Of a stretch of DNA of 64,000 nt, positions 1 to 8,367 are shown piece by piece. The stretch is from Cyclobacteriaceae bacterium (GTDB taxonomy: Bacteria > Bacteroidota > Bacteroidia > Cytophagales > Cyclobacteriaceae), in NCBI GenBank assembly GCA_019638255.1, contig JAHBUD010000003.1, forward strand, positions 1 to 64,000, given 5' to 3'. A program made the translations under genes and the position numbers. Below the pieces are notes generated by a model. That model was not told the DNA's origin, searched no databases, and saw nothing but the letters and a program-made list of their open reading frames with translations. Position 1 is the first letter of the stretch. Each line of letters starts with the position of its first letter.

Positions 1-37
1 GTTTAAGAAAAACTCATTTGACAAGGGGGTTCATTAA

Positions 38-1297
38 TCAACCAACAGTAGAAATCAGGAAGTCAGATGGGGACATGTATTTTTGAGCCAACGACTTGAG
101 ATCCTCGGAAGTCATTTTAAGCATTGTATTGACGAGTTGTTGATAATAATCTGGACGTAGCTTAAAGAGTGTTATCGCTTTAATTTTATCTGCGTGAGCA
201 AAGCATGTGCTCATATCTGACTGAAGGCTACCAATAAAATGATTTCGGCAAACTCTAAGTTCTTCATTTTTGATCGATTCAGTCTGTAATCGTTCCAGCT
301 CCTTTTTAATTTCTTCTACTGTAATTAGTCTATTGTCTTTATTAACATCTGCTCCAATGGCCAGGTAGCTATCGTGTTTAAGTGCATGAATTGATGAATG
401 AATTCCATAGGTAAGTCCTTTATCTTCCCTTATCTTTTTCATTAATCGCGAACCAAAGAAACCACCCAAAAGATGATTCAACAAGAGGATGCCTGGGTAA
501 TCGGGATGATCTCGATTCACCATTATTTTTCCTACTCTTAATGAGGCCTGAATACTTCCTGCTTTTTCAGTATGCTGATTATTTGATTTTGAAGGAGTTC
601 TCTTAAAAGTCTGATCCGGAATATTTACAGCCTTGAGCTGGTCAAGTTTACCAGAGATGGCTTGCCTTAGCGTTTCGGATATTTTCCCAGACACAAAACC
701 GTTGAAATTCTTAAAAAAGCTATTACGAAATGCGATCAAACTACTTTGATCAATGCTGTCTACATCGCTTAATTCAAAATCGATTCCATATGGATGATTT
801 TCTCCGAAAAGACTTCTTCTAAAGTAGCGTGCTGCCAGGTAACTGGTTTTTTCAAGATTAATTCTTAGTCCCTGAACGAAAATTTCTTTTGCCTGTGAAA
901 GTTCATTATCAGGATAATTTGCTGAAGCAATTAGTTCGATAAATAGATCCAGTACAGCTAGAATATTTTTTGAAAGACCGTACAGTGTGACTGAGGTAAA
1001 ATCAAGACCAGGTTGAATTTCAAGATGCACGCCATGGTAGTCTAAAGTATCAGCTATTTGATAGCTTGTCTGTTTGGACGTTCCTTTCGATAATAGTATG
1101 GCAGCAAAATGCGCTTGACCTTTTTGAGTTTCATACCACCGCCCTGCAGTAAAGACTAATTCGAGTTTTATAACTTCTTGCTCTCCTCCCTGAATAAAAA
1201 AAATCTTGTTGCCTGTGGAGTATTCGTGGATTTCAGGTTTTAACAAATGAAATGTTGAGTCCTCATTATAGACAGGAGGGGACTTGCGATCAAGCAT
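38..1297 (-). CDS. M16 (insulinase/pitrilysin) family protein, probable non-catalytic subunit
   Basis: The 419-residue protein has the two-half layout of an M16 domain protein, including a late block with SRLMKKIREDKGLTYGI that matches the conserved RxxKGLxYxI region of the C-terminal half. The zinc motif HxxEH of active M16 peptidases is missing: the equivalent N-terminal stretch reads GQAHFAAILLSKGT. In M16 systems such copies usually pair with an active partner, which may lie beyond the left edge of the window. There is no signal peptide in the reading used. The gene starts 7 bp after porV stops, so it probably shares its transcript. Family is firm; the inactive-subunit role is inferred from the missing motif. 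Confidence 0.8.
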   Translation of the reverse strand: MLDRKSPPVYNEDSTFHLLKPEIHEYSTGNKIFFIQGGEQEVIKLELVFTAGRWYETQKGQAHFAAILLSKGTSKQTSYQIADTLDYHGVHLEIQPGLDFTSVTLYGLSKNILAVLDLFIELIASANYPDNELSQAKEIFVQGLRINLEKTSYLAARYFRRSLFGENHPYGIDFELSDVDSIDQSSLIAFRNSFFKNFNGFVSGKISETLRQAISGKLDQLKAVNIPDQTFKRTPSKSNNQHTEKAGSIQASLRVGKIMVNRDHPDYPGILLLNHLLGGFFGSRLMKKIREDKGLTYGIHSSIHALKHDSYLAIGADVNKDNRLITVEEIKKELERLQTESIKNEELRVCRNHFIGSLQSDMSTCFAHADKIKAITLFKLRPDYYQQLVNTMLKMTSEDLKSLAQKYMSPSDFLISTVG

Positions 1298-1304
1298 AAT
1301 TACC

Positions 1305-2447
1305 TTAGTCAGTGACGGATTTCCTGCTGCTTGCAGCTTTCTCTACTTGCATCAAGAGCGAGAAACGAACAGTTTCTGCCAAAGGATTTTCTTTGCCGTT
1401 TGTGGGCACCAAATATGCCACATCAACTCCGAAACGATCTTTACGGAAACCTACTCCCATGGTCATGTATTTTCTATTGCCCTTGTCACGTGCTTCAAGA
1501 AAATAACCAACTCGTCCAGCAAAAGTTTTATTGTACCAGTATTCGATGCCCATATTTACAATGATTTCGTGAAGCTCTTCACGAAACCCTCCTGGGGCAT
1601 CAGTGAACGAACCAAACATACCTGCTAATACTGTTTGTCCTTCATCAACAGTGGGTACAAGCAGTTTATTAAAATCAACCATAAAAGTAAAACTGTTGAA
1701 CATGTCGACTTCTGTGGTAAATGCTGTACCCAGCCTAAGGTTAGTGGGTATAAAATCTTTATTGTTGCTGTCGGTGTAAGTCATCTTTGCTCCAATATTG
1801 GAGATCACAGCGGCCATTGCAAGGGTGTTGTTGCGGGTACCTTGCAATTGTTTGTTGTAGTAAACGCCAAGGTCGGCTGCAACACTCGTACCGGGCCTGG
1901 CATCAACGGTGCCACTTTGAGATGTTAATGCACCAGTAAGATTTGAATGGATATATCTACCTGTAAGGCCAACCCCAAGATTTTCTGTTAGCATTCTTGA
2001 ATAGGTCAGATCAAGTGAAAATTCCCTGGGCCTGAAATCCCCAAGGGGTTCATTGTTTGGCCCTCTGAAGCTGATATCCCCAAGATCAAAATACTTTAAC
2101 GATAGGGCTACAGCTTGTTCGCGGGTAATCTTGTAAAAACCAGTCAGATACGATATCCACATATCGTTAATGATCTTACCCAACCAAGGTGTATAGGATA
2201 ATCCGCCTCCATAATCCTCTTCGATAAATACGAGCTTAGCGGGATTCCAGTAGGCTGAGTTAGCATCTGGGGAGTTGGCCGCACCGGCATCGCCAAGGGC
2301 ACTGTTTCGGGCATCCGGGCTGATCGTAAGAAACGGAACCGCGGTGGTAATAACTCTATTGGTTGTATCACGACCTGTAATGGACTGCCCGAAGGATAAA
2401 TTACCCACTATTACGGCTGCCAATACTGCAAGGCCTCTTAACTTCAT
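1305..2447 (-). CDS. porV: PorV (LptO), type IX secretion outer-membrane shuttle protein
   Basis: This is a 380-residue beta-barrel outer-membrane protein of the PorV/LptO family. PorV carries cargo proteins from the type IX translocon to the attachment complex, where PorU removes the C-terminal signal. The start is set at ATG 2447, which gives MKLRGLAVLAAVIVG and a signal peptide ending near FGQ; an in-frame ATG at 2480 overlaps the porU stop and would put extra residues before the signal peptide. Barrel-type sequence follows, for example LSPDARNSALGDAG-like start (TISPDARNSALGDAG) and repeated YxxxF-type strands. It lies 29 bp after porU, the arrangement known in other Bacteroidota. Confidence 0.88.
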   Translation of the reverse strand: MKLRGLAVLAAVIVGNLSFGQSITGRDTTNRVITTAVPFLTISPDARNSALGDAGAANSPDANSAYWNPAKLVFIEEDYGGGLSYTPWLGKIINDMWISYLTGFYKITREQAVALSLKYFDLGDISFRGPNNEPLGDFRPREFSLDLTYSRMLTENLGVGLTGRYIHSNLTGALTSQSGTVDARPGTSVAADLGVYYNKQLQGTRNNTLAMAAVISNIGAKMTYTDSNNKDFIPTNLRLGTAFTTEVDMFNSFTFMVDFNKLLVPTVDEGQTVLAGMFGSFTDAPGGFREELHEIIVNMGIEYWYNKTFAGRVGYFLEARDKGNRKYMTMGVGFRKDRFGVDVAYLVPTNGKENPLAETVRFSLLMQVEKAASSRKSVTD

Positions 2448-2476
2448 TTGTTTATTTTTCAAGGGCTTAAAGATAA

Positions 2477-5400
2477 TCAATTCGAAATAATAAGTTTTGT
2501 AACCCGCTCATTTTTAGAGCCATCCGCTAAAGAACGAACAATTAACCGGACCAAGTATAACCCGGGTATAAGTTTTTCATTAAAATCCCCGCCACGGTCC
2601 AATTCAAGCAAGTTTACCTGATAGCTACTGTTGGGAATTGAAAAGCTGTATTGCTGAACGGTTTTTCCGGTGTAATCATAAATGGCGAGGGCAGCCTCCA
2701 AATCATTACCTGCCTGATTATGGGTGAAAGTAAATTGCGTAATGCTGTTAAACGGGTTTGGGTAGTTCTGAAATTGTTCAATTACGATTGTGTTCCCTTC
2801 TGTTACATAAAAATCTATCCTGGCTTGCCCGGGATTATTGTGGGTGTCCCAAGCACGAAGTAGCAGCGAATGTTTACCGGGTTTTAATCCAGCTAGGGGG
2901 AAGCTTATTTCACCATTTTTATAGTCATCTGTTTCTGCCTCGAAATAGTCATTTAAAATGAAGCTTTCAGTATCATCCAGTACGGCAACAAGGCTATTAC
3001 CAATTCCATAACCTGATATATTTATTCCACTTTCATCATATACTTTTGCAAGTAAGCGTGGTGATGATCCGGTAATGCCACCACTTACAAACGACTCATC
3101 ATTCAGGTACAGGCTGATAACCGGTGGTGTAATGTCAACCGGTGCAGTTGTAATACTCGAACCAACTTCAAAATCAATTGAATAGCCCGAGGCATCCACT
3201 CGGTTGGTTTGATCAAATGCGTAAAGGCTGAATTTTCCGGGGTCAACTGCGTAGGCGATATTTTTTGGTACTATAAATTCAAATTCAAAGGCTCCATTTT
3301 CAACGGTGGCTCTTCCACGAAAAAGTGCACTAAACCATTGTGAGTAGGCAAAGGGGGAATTTTCGTTGCCAAGCGTTACGAATGAAGTTTCTTTATCAAA
3401 TAACGAGGCTTGAAGTGTTCCCTGAAAATCACTTAAGCGATCAGCATGACTATTGATGATTTCACCTTTTACGTTCACTTTCGATAGCGCTTTTATAACA
3501 TCACTGTTATCGGATGTGGTGATTGAATTGATCTGGATGTCGTGAAGAGGAATTGCCAAAACAAGTGAAGGATCACCAATCAATGAGAAATTCCGGTTTG
3601 CCACTCCGGAGATACTGTTGTTTTTTGTTCTTCGGAATATTTCACCTAGCGACAATGGGTTTCCATTATCGGATTGGAAAAATGCTTCATAGAATGCCTG
3701 GTTTAACTCGAAGTTTGTGCTAGAGCTTACCGGGCGTGCAGTTGTTACCAGGCCAATGGCTCCGCCTTTTGGCTGCAGCATGCAAAGTTCACCACCGGAG
3801 GGAAAGGTTGGATCATCCTGCCGGCCGAACTCACAAGTGGCCGTAACCAATAAGGGCAGTCGTTCATTTTTTAGGTTCTGAATTTGAACCTCGTCAAAAA
3901 TTCTTTCCTGCGCCCACTGCCTTTCACTTCCATGACCGGTGTAGTTGATAACCAACGCTCCATCATAAAACGATTTTTCAATGGCTTTTTTTGCTTCAGG
4001 AGAAACTTGTCCTCCGGCACCCGCCAGTTGAGGATAAGCATCGAGGTAAATCTTTTTAACATCAAATCGGGAGTGGTTCAGATCGATGTTCCGAGCCATG
4101 ATATCGGCTTGATTGTTATGGATGTTGGAATCGCCATCATCAGCAACAAACACTATGCTCTTGCGCCAACGATTAAACAACTTTAAGTCTGTATCATAGT
4201 AGATTATTTTATCTACTACATTCCTTACTTCGGCTACAGATTTTGCCGGGATTCTTCCAACACCTATCTCCAAAGTATGTTGCTGTACAGGATTTTCAAG
4301 CCATTCGCCCTCGTGACCTTCCAGAAATCCAAAGTAGTCATCGGAAGAGTAGGTTAACAACGGGTGCAGCGAGTTGACGGATTGATACGTGGGGACGAAA
4401 TTTTTGTTATCAATCAGTATGTCTTTGTAATCGTATGTGCCTTTGCCAAGGAGCAACAGTGATTTGAGTTTGCTGGGATTTTTGTCGTAAAGCAGTTTTA
4501 CAAAATCGCGAATAGCTGTTACATCTTGTTTGCCTCCTGAAAACTCATTGTAAACTTCTGTGGTTGTAACCAGAACAACATCCAGGTTGCTTACGTTTTG
4601 GCGGTGCGTCTGGAGCCGTGATGCTTCTACTTTGAAGTCAGGGTGTGTAACGATTACCAGGTCGGGGGTGGATGTACTACGAAGATTTTGGTTTGTAATC
4701 TTTCCGATAAGCTTTGGGGTTGGGGCATCTTGCCGAAAGGCGATGAATGTTTTGAGTTGATCAGTTTGCGTTGAAAACAATGTTGTTGATCCGCTAATTG
4801 TCGATGCCTGAATGCCAGGTTCGAATGGATTACTGATATCCCAAACCATCACCTGCGCATTTGTCTGACTGATTTCAAAAGTTGATACTGCGTTTTGTAC
4901 ACTCGCAGCCGATCTAAAAATAGTTTGGTTATCATATAACCTGAGTTGCTGCCGCACCTGCAGCATACAGTAATCGAGGTAGCCTACTGAATTTGTAGCA
5001 GCGCCTTTAACGTATTGATAGCGAAGTTCCTGTTGACTTCTTGCACTGGCACCAACTGCTGAGCTGGTGGTAACAAAAGTATCGTCTGAATGACGTCCCT
5101 TAATACCATACTGCGCATTGGGAATTGCGGCTATGGAGTGCTGACCAATCTGCACACCGTTCAGAAAAACATTGAATGAAGTTGTGGAGAACGACTGTGC
5201 CATTACATCGGAGATTACTTTAATGGGAGAGTTTTCTATAATGTTGCTGATGTTGAATCGGATGGTTTGATCGGTAGTGAGTTCAAACCGTTCGCCAAAC
5301 CATTCACGTCCTGATTTTAAAATGTTGGTCTGATCAATTTCATGATACACATAGGTATCGAATTCACGAATGACAGGAAAACTACCGGTTATGTTATCAA

Positions 5401-5878
5401 CCGTTGTGATTCTTTTTCCCGGTTGATCGCTTACGGTGATATAGTAGTAGTTCTCTTTTGCGTATAAATTCTTTTCATAATTGAATATCTGCTGACTTTC
5501 ATTGAAGTTCACGTTGTTGGGCCCTTCTCCGTAAAACAAAATGAAGTCTTGTGAGTGAAATACACCATCGGCTTCTCCCTGAACATAAACGGCACACTCC
5601 AGCAGATCAATCGGACGAGGATCGCTATTTTTTTGCGGAAGCATTCCGGCTCCCTGTGAGTAGATTTTTATTCTCCGTGGATCAATCTGGCTGACATTAA
5701 AGCCCATACTGTTAAGAAGATTTCGATCGATCCGGTAGACACCATTTTTATCAACTGCGAGTTTATGCCAATTCCCCGTTGCGAGCACTGAGCTTTGAGC
5801 AGCAGCCGGCCTGACTGCATTTAACACCAGAAAAATGATGAAGGCCGAACGCCAGAATATGGTATATTTTTTCAGCAC
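2477..5878 (-). CDS. porU: PorU, type IX secretion sortase (C25 family peptidase)
   Basis: PorU is the cell-surface cysteine protease that cleaves C-terminal domains from type IX cargo and attaches the products to A-LPS. The C25 catalytic pair is visible: His about 649 in NYTGHGSERQ and Cys about 682 in TATCEFGRQ. The last 90 or so residues form a type-A sorting domain (FQNYPNPFNS at its start, ending VTKLIISN), as PorU itself retains. The longest frame opens at ATG 5974 inside pssA, but a GTG at 5878 lies 17 bp after the pssA stop and directly precedes a signal peptide (VLKKYTIFWRSAFIIFLVLN then PAAAQ). I prefer GTG 5878, giving 1133 residues. Confidence 0.9.
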   Translation of the reverse strand: MLKKYTIFWRSAFIIFLVLNAVRPAAAQSSVLATGNWHKLAVDKNGVYRIDRNLLNSMGFNVSQIDPRRIKIYSQGAGMLPQKNSDPRPIDLLECAVYVQGEADGVFHSQDFILFYGEGPNNVNFNESQQIFNYEKNLYAKENYYYITVSDQPGKRITTVDNITGSFPVIREFDTYVYHEIDQTNILKSGREWFGERFELTTDQTIRFNISNIIENSPIKVISDVMAQSFSTTSFNVFLNGVQIGQHSIAAIPNAQYGIKGRHSDDTFVTTSSAVGASARSQQELRYQYVKGAATNSVGYLDYCMLQVRQQLRLYDNQTIFRSAASVQNAVSTFEISQTNAQVMVWDISNPFEPGIQASTISGSTTLFSTQTDQLKTFIAFRQDAPTPKLIGKITNQNLRSTSTPDLVIVTHPDFKVEASRLQTHRQNVSNLDVVLVTTTEVYNEFSGGKQDVTAIRDFVKLLYDKNPSKLKSLLLLGKGTYDYKDILIDNKNFVPTYQSVNSLHPLLTYSSDDYFGFLEGHEGEWLENPVQQHTLEIGVGRIPAKSVAEVRNVVDKIIYYDTDLKLFNRWRKSIVFVADDGDSNIHNNQADIMARNIDLNHSRFDVKKIYLDAYPQLAGAGGQVSPEAKKAIEKSFYDGALVINYTGHGSERQWAQERIFDEVQIQNLKNERLPLLVTATCEFGRQDDPTFPSGGELCMLQPKGGAIGLVTTARPVSSSTNFELNQAFYEAFFQSDNGNPLSLGEIFRRTKNNSISGVANRNFSLIGDPSLVLAIPLHDIQINSITTSDNSDVIKALSKVNVKGEIINSHADRLSDFQGTLQASLFDKETSFVTLGNENSPFAYSQWFSALFRGRATVENGAFEFEFIVPKNIAYAVDPGKFSLYAFDQTNRVDASGYSIDFEVGSSITTAPVDITPPVISLYLNDESFVSGGITGSSPRLLAKVYDESGINISGYGIGNSLVAVLDDTESFILNDYFEAETDDYKNGEISFPLAGLKPGKHSLLLRAWDTHNNPGQARIDFYVTEGNTIVIEQFQNYPNPFNSITQFTFTHNQAGNDLEAALAIYDYTGKTVQQYSFSIPNSSYQVNLLELDRGGDFNEKLIPGLYLVRLIVRSLADGSKNERVTKLIISN

Positions 5879-5895
5879 GAAAAGGCTATAAATTC

Positions 5896-6567
5896 TTACC
5901 GGGAAAACAGTTGTACACCTAACGACAAAATGATGTAAAAAATTATAATCAAGGGTATTGCGGCAGCCTGCCACAGCGCCAATACTAATACTGAAAGAAT
6001 AATGAAAGTAAACCGGATTTTGTTTTCCTGCCAGCTGAAATTTTTGAATTTCAGGGCAAATAGTTTAACGGGTGAAACTAATAGCCATGACGAGAGGATT
6101 ACAATGGTGATCAAAATCCATGGATTTATAAGCCAATTCGTCACTAATTCGGTTTGTAGCGGCAGGGCTGTCAGCAGCAAGGCATTGGCCGGTGTAGGTA
6201 AGCCACGAAAGGAGTCTTTCTGTGTATCATCAATATTGAAGCTGGCGAGACGCATGGCCGAAAATACCGCAATCGAAAAAGATAAAAAGGGCAGGTATGC
6301 TCCCGAACTTGCAGGCCAGAATTTGTAAATGACAGCTGCAGGTAATACCCCAAAACTGATCACGTCTGCCAACGAGTCGAGTTCTTTGCCTATGGGCGAG
6401 CTAACCTTCAGGCTGCGCGCTGCAAAGCCATCGAAGAAATCAAATGCACATGCAGCCCACACCAGGTAGGCTGCCGGGATGTATCGGTTTTCAAAGACGA
6501 GGACAATACCAATACAGCCACAAAGCAGGTTAAAGCAGGTAAGCAGGTTAGGAAGATGCTTGATCAT
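5896..6567 (-). CDS. pssA: CDP-diacylglycerol--serine O-phosphatidyltransferase
   Basis: This 223-residue integral membrane enzyme makes phosphatidylserine from CDP-diacylglycerol and L-serine, the first step to phosphatidylethanolamine. The CDP-alcohol phosphotransferase motif DGx2ARx8Gx3Dx3D is complete, beginning FDGFAARSLKVSSPIGKELD and ending at the Asp of SLAD. Several hydrophobic segments follow, with a C-terminal pair near residues 160-220. It starts 7 bp after the upstream hydrolase and ends 17 bp before porU, so a shared transcript with the secretion genes is likely. Confidence 0.9.
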   Translation of the reverse strand: MIKHLPNLLTCFNLLCGCIGIVLVFENRYIPAAYLVWAACAFDFFDGFAARSLKVSSPIGKELDSLADVISFGVLPAAVIYKFWPASSGAYLPFLSFSIAVFSAMRLASFNIDDTQKDSFRGLPTPANALLLTALPLQTELVTNWLINPWILITIVILSSWLLVSPVKLFALKFKNFSWQENKIRFTFIILSVLVLALWQAAAIPLIIIFYIILSLGVQLFSR

Positions 6568-6574
6568 GATCGGC

Positions 6575-7219
6575 TTAGCTTATGGCGCAAAACGGATTTG
6601 TACTTTTCTCATAACCAATGGTGGTGGTTGGGCCGTGTCCGCAATATACGGTAACATCATCAGGCAGGATAAAAAACTGCTGATGTATACTCTTAATTAA
6701 AGTGTCATGATCGCCCCCGGGCAGATCGGTTCTTCCAATACTGTTGTAGAATAAAACATCGCCACCAATAAGCGATCGGGTTTGTTTATTGTACAACGCA
6801 ATATGCCCAGGGCTGTGGCCGGGAACAAATAATACTTGTAGTGATTGATGGCCGAACTCCACAGTGTTGGTTTCATCTATAAATTCATCGGGTGATGAAT
6901 CCTGGTATTGAAAAAATCCATAATTCGGAGCGTAGGTCTTTACTGCGTTCAGCAACGCTTCTTCCAGCGGATGGATATAAAGTTTAACCTTGAATTGTTT
7001 TTTTACAAAAGCATTGCCCAACACATGATCAATGTGGCAATGGGTGTTAATGAGTTTCTTTACCGTTAGTTGATTATCGGTTATAAAACGAGTGAGTGTT
7101 TCTTCTTCCGGTTTACCAAAACAGCCCGGATCAATAATCACGCACTCGTTGGAGTCGTCATACAAAACATAAGTGTTCTCCTGAAATGGATTGAACTCAA
7201 AAGACTTAATTTGCAGCAT
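6575..7219 (-). CDS. MBL-fold metal-dependent hydrolase (glyoxalase II-like)
   Basis: A 214-residue stand-alone metallo-beta-lactamase domain. The metal motif HxHxDH is intact (NTHCHIDHVLGN, about residues 59-70), followed by the later His in VPGHSPGHI, the Asp in IGGDVLF and a final His in VYCGHGPTT. These match the hydroxyacylglutathione hydrolase-like group often annotated as GloB, but the substrate cannot be read from sequence. It is the first gene of the MBL-pssA-porU-porV-M16 run. Confidence 0.82.
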   Translation of the reverse strand: MLQIKSFEFNPFQENTYVLYDDSNECVIIDPGCFGKPEEETLTRFITDNQLTVKKLINTHCHIDHVLGNAFVKKQFKVKLYIHPLEEALLNAVKTYAPNYGFFQYQDSSPDEFIDETNTVEFGHQSLQVLFVPGHSPGHIALYNKQTRSLIGGDVLFYNSIGRTDLPGGDHDTLIKSIHQQFFILPDDVTVYCGHGPTTTIGYEKSTNPFCAIS

Positions 7220-7235
7220 TCAGAGAGTATAATCG

Positions 7236-7243
7236 CAAAATTA
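7236..7243 (-). promoter_or_regulatory. Candidate -7 box for the MBL-pssA-porU-porV-M16 run
   Basis: On the minus strand the octamer TAATTTTG fits the Bacteroidota -7 consensus TAnnTTTG, 16 bp before the start codon at 7219. No good TTTG is seen 19-22 bp further upstream, so support is partial. Confidence 0.3.
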
Positions 7244-7304
7244 CTTCGGATTTCGAGAACTCATGGTTTCAGGTAAGGTAATCGTTGTTATTCGCATATT
7301 TTAA

Positions 7305-8366
7305 ATGACCACTAAAAAAGTCGATTTTATAATAGTAGGGCAGGGATTGGCCGGTTCGTGCCTGGCATTACAACTGTTATTTCGAAAAAAGCGGGTATTG
7401 ATCATTGACCGCATTCGGGGAAATTCAGCTACCCGGGTTGCGGCCGGGCTTTTTAACCCCATTACCGGCCGGCAAATGATGAAGACCTGGATGGCCGACA
7501 CCCTGTTTCCTTACCTGCACTCTTTTTACCGGGAAGCTGAAAAATTTCTTCAATCAAATTTCTTTTTTCCGATGCCGTTGTATCGGCCGTTTGTTTCTGT
7601 TGAAGAGCAAAATGAATGGATGGGGCGAAGTGAAGATCCGATGTTTAGCAATTTTATCGAAAGCCTGCATACTGATTCAGTGTTTGATCATCAGGTTAAA
7701 AATCCCTTTGGAGGACTTCTATTGAAACAATGTGGTTACATCGACACACAATTGTTTTTAACAGCACTTCGGAAGCAATTGCAACGTATTGATTCTCTAC
7801 TGGATGAAGATATTAACGAACAGCACCTGGAAATCACGCCACAAGTTATTCGCTACAAGGAATGGCAGGCCGAAAAAATTATATACTGTACCGGTGCGAG
7901 CAACACATCAAATTCATTCTTTTCATGGCTCCCCATCCGCCCGTTGAAAGGCGAAACCTTGGCACTGGAAACAACAGAACCAGTTGAAATTATTTATAAC
8001 CGTGGTATATACGTTGTTCCCAATTTATGGAAAGCAGGAGCTACCTATACCCGCGAGGAAACCCCGCATGTTACGGAAGAGGGGAGGCTTGAACTGATGC
8101 AAAAACTGGATGAACTGGTAGCTTTTAACTACAACATAATAGGCCAGCAATGGGGTTTTCGGCCTACCACCCCCGACCGGAGGCCCATTTTAGGATCACA
8201 TCCGGTGCATGAACAAATTGCAATTTTTAACGGTTTGGGAACAAAAGGTGTAAGTTTAGCTCCTTATTTTTCCGAGGAATTGGTGCATTGGCTGGAAAAT
8301 GGCACCCCGTTAAACCAATTGGTGGATATTAATCGTTATAAATCATTATTTTCGAAATCGACTTAG
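7305..8366 (+). CDS. FAD-dependent oxidoreductase (DAO family)
   Basis: A 353-residue flavoprotein of the D-amino-acid-oxidase fold. The N-terminal dinucleotide motif is IIVGQGLAGSCLALQL, and the C-terminal flavin contact region includes GFRPTTPDRRPILG and FNGLGTKGVSLAP, both typical of this fold. It resembles the MnmC C-terminal/glycine-oxidase group, but there is no methyltransferase domain and the substrate is not apparent. The stop is one base before the next ATG, so it is probably translationally coupled to the large gene downstream. Confidence 0.8.
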   Translation: MTTKKVDFIIVGQGLAGSCLALQLLFRKKRVLIIDRIRGNSATRVAAGLFNPITGRQMMKTWMADTLFPYLHSFYREAEKFLQSNFFFPMPLYRPFVSVEEQNEWMGRSEDPMFSNFIESLHTDSVFDHQVKNPFGGLLLKQCGYIDTQLFLTALRKQLQRIDSLLDEDINEQHLEITPQVIRYKEWQAEKIIYCTGASNTSNSFFSWLPIRPLKGETLALETTEPVEIIYNRGIYVVPNLWKAGATYTREETPHVTEEGRLELMQKLDELVAFNYNIIGQQWGFRPTTPDRRPILGSHPVHEQIAIFNGLGTKGVSLAPYFSEELVHWLENGTPLNQLVDINRYKSLFSKST

Positions 8367-8367
8367 C

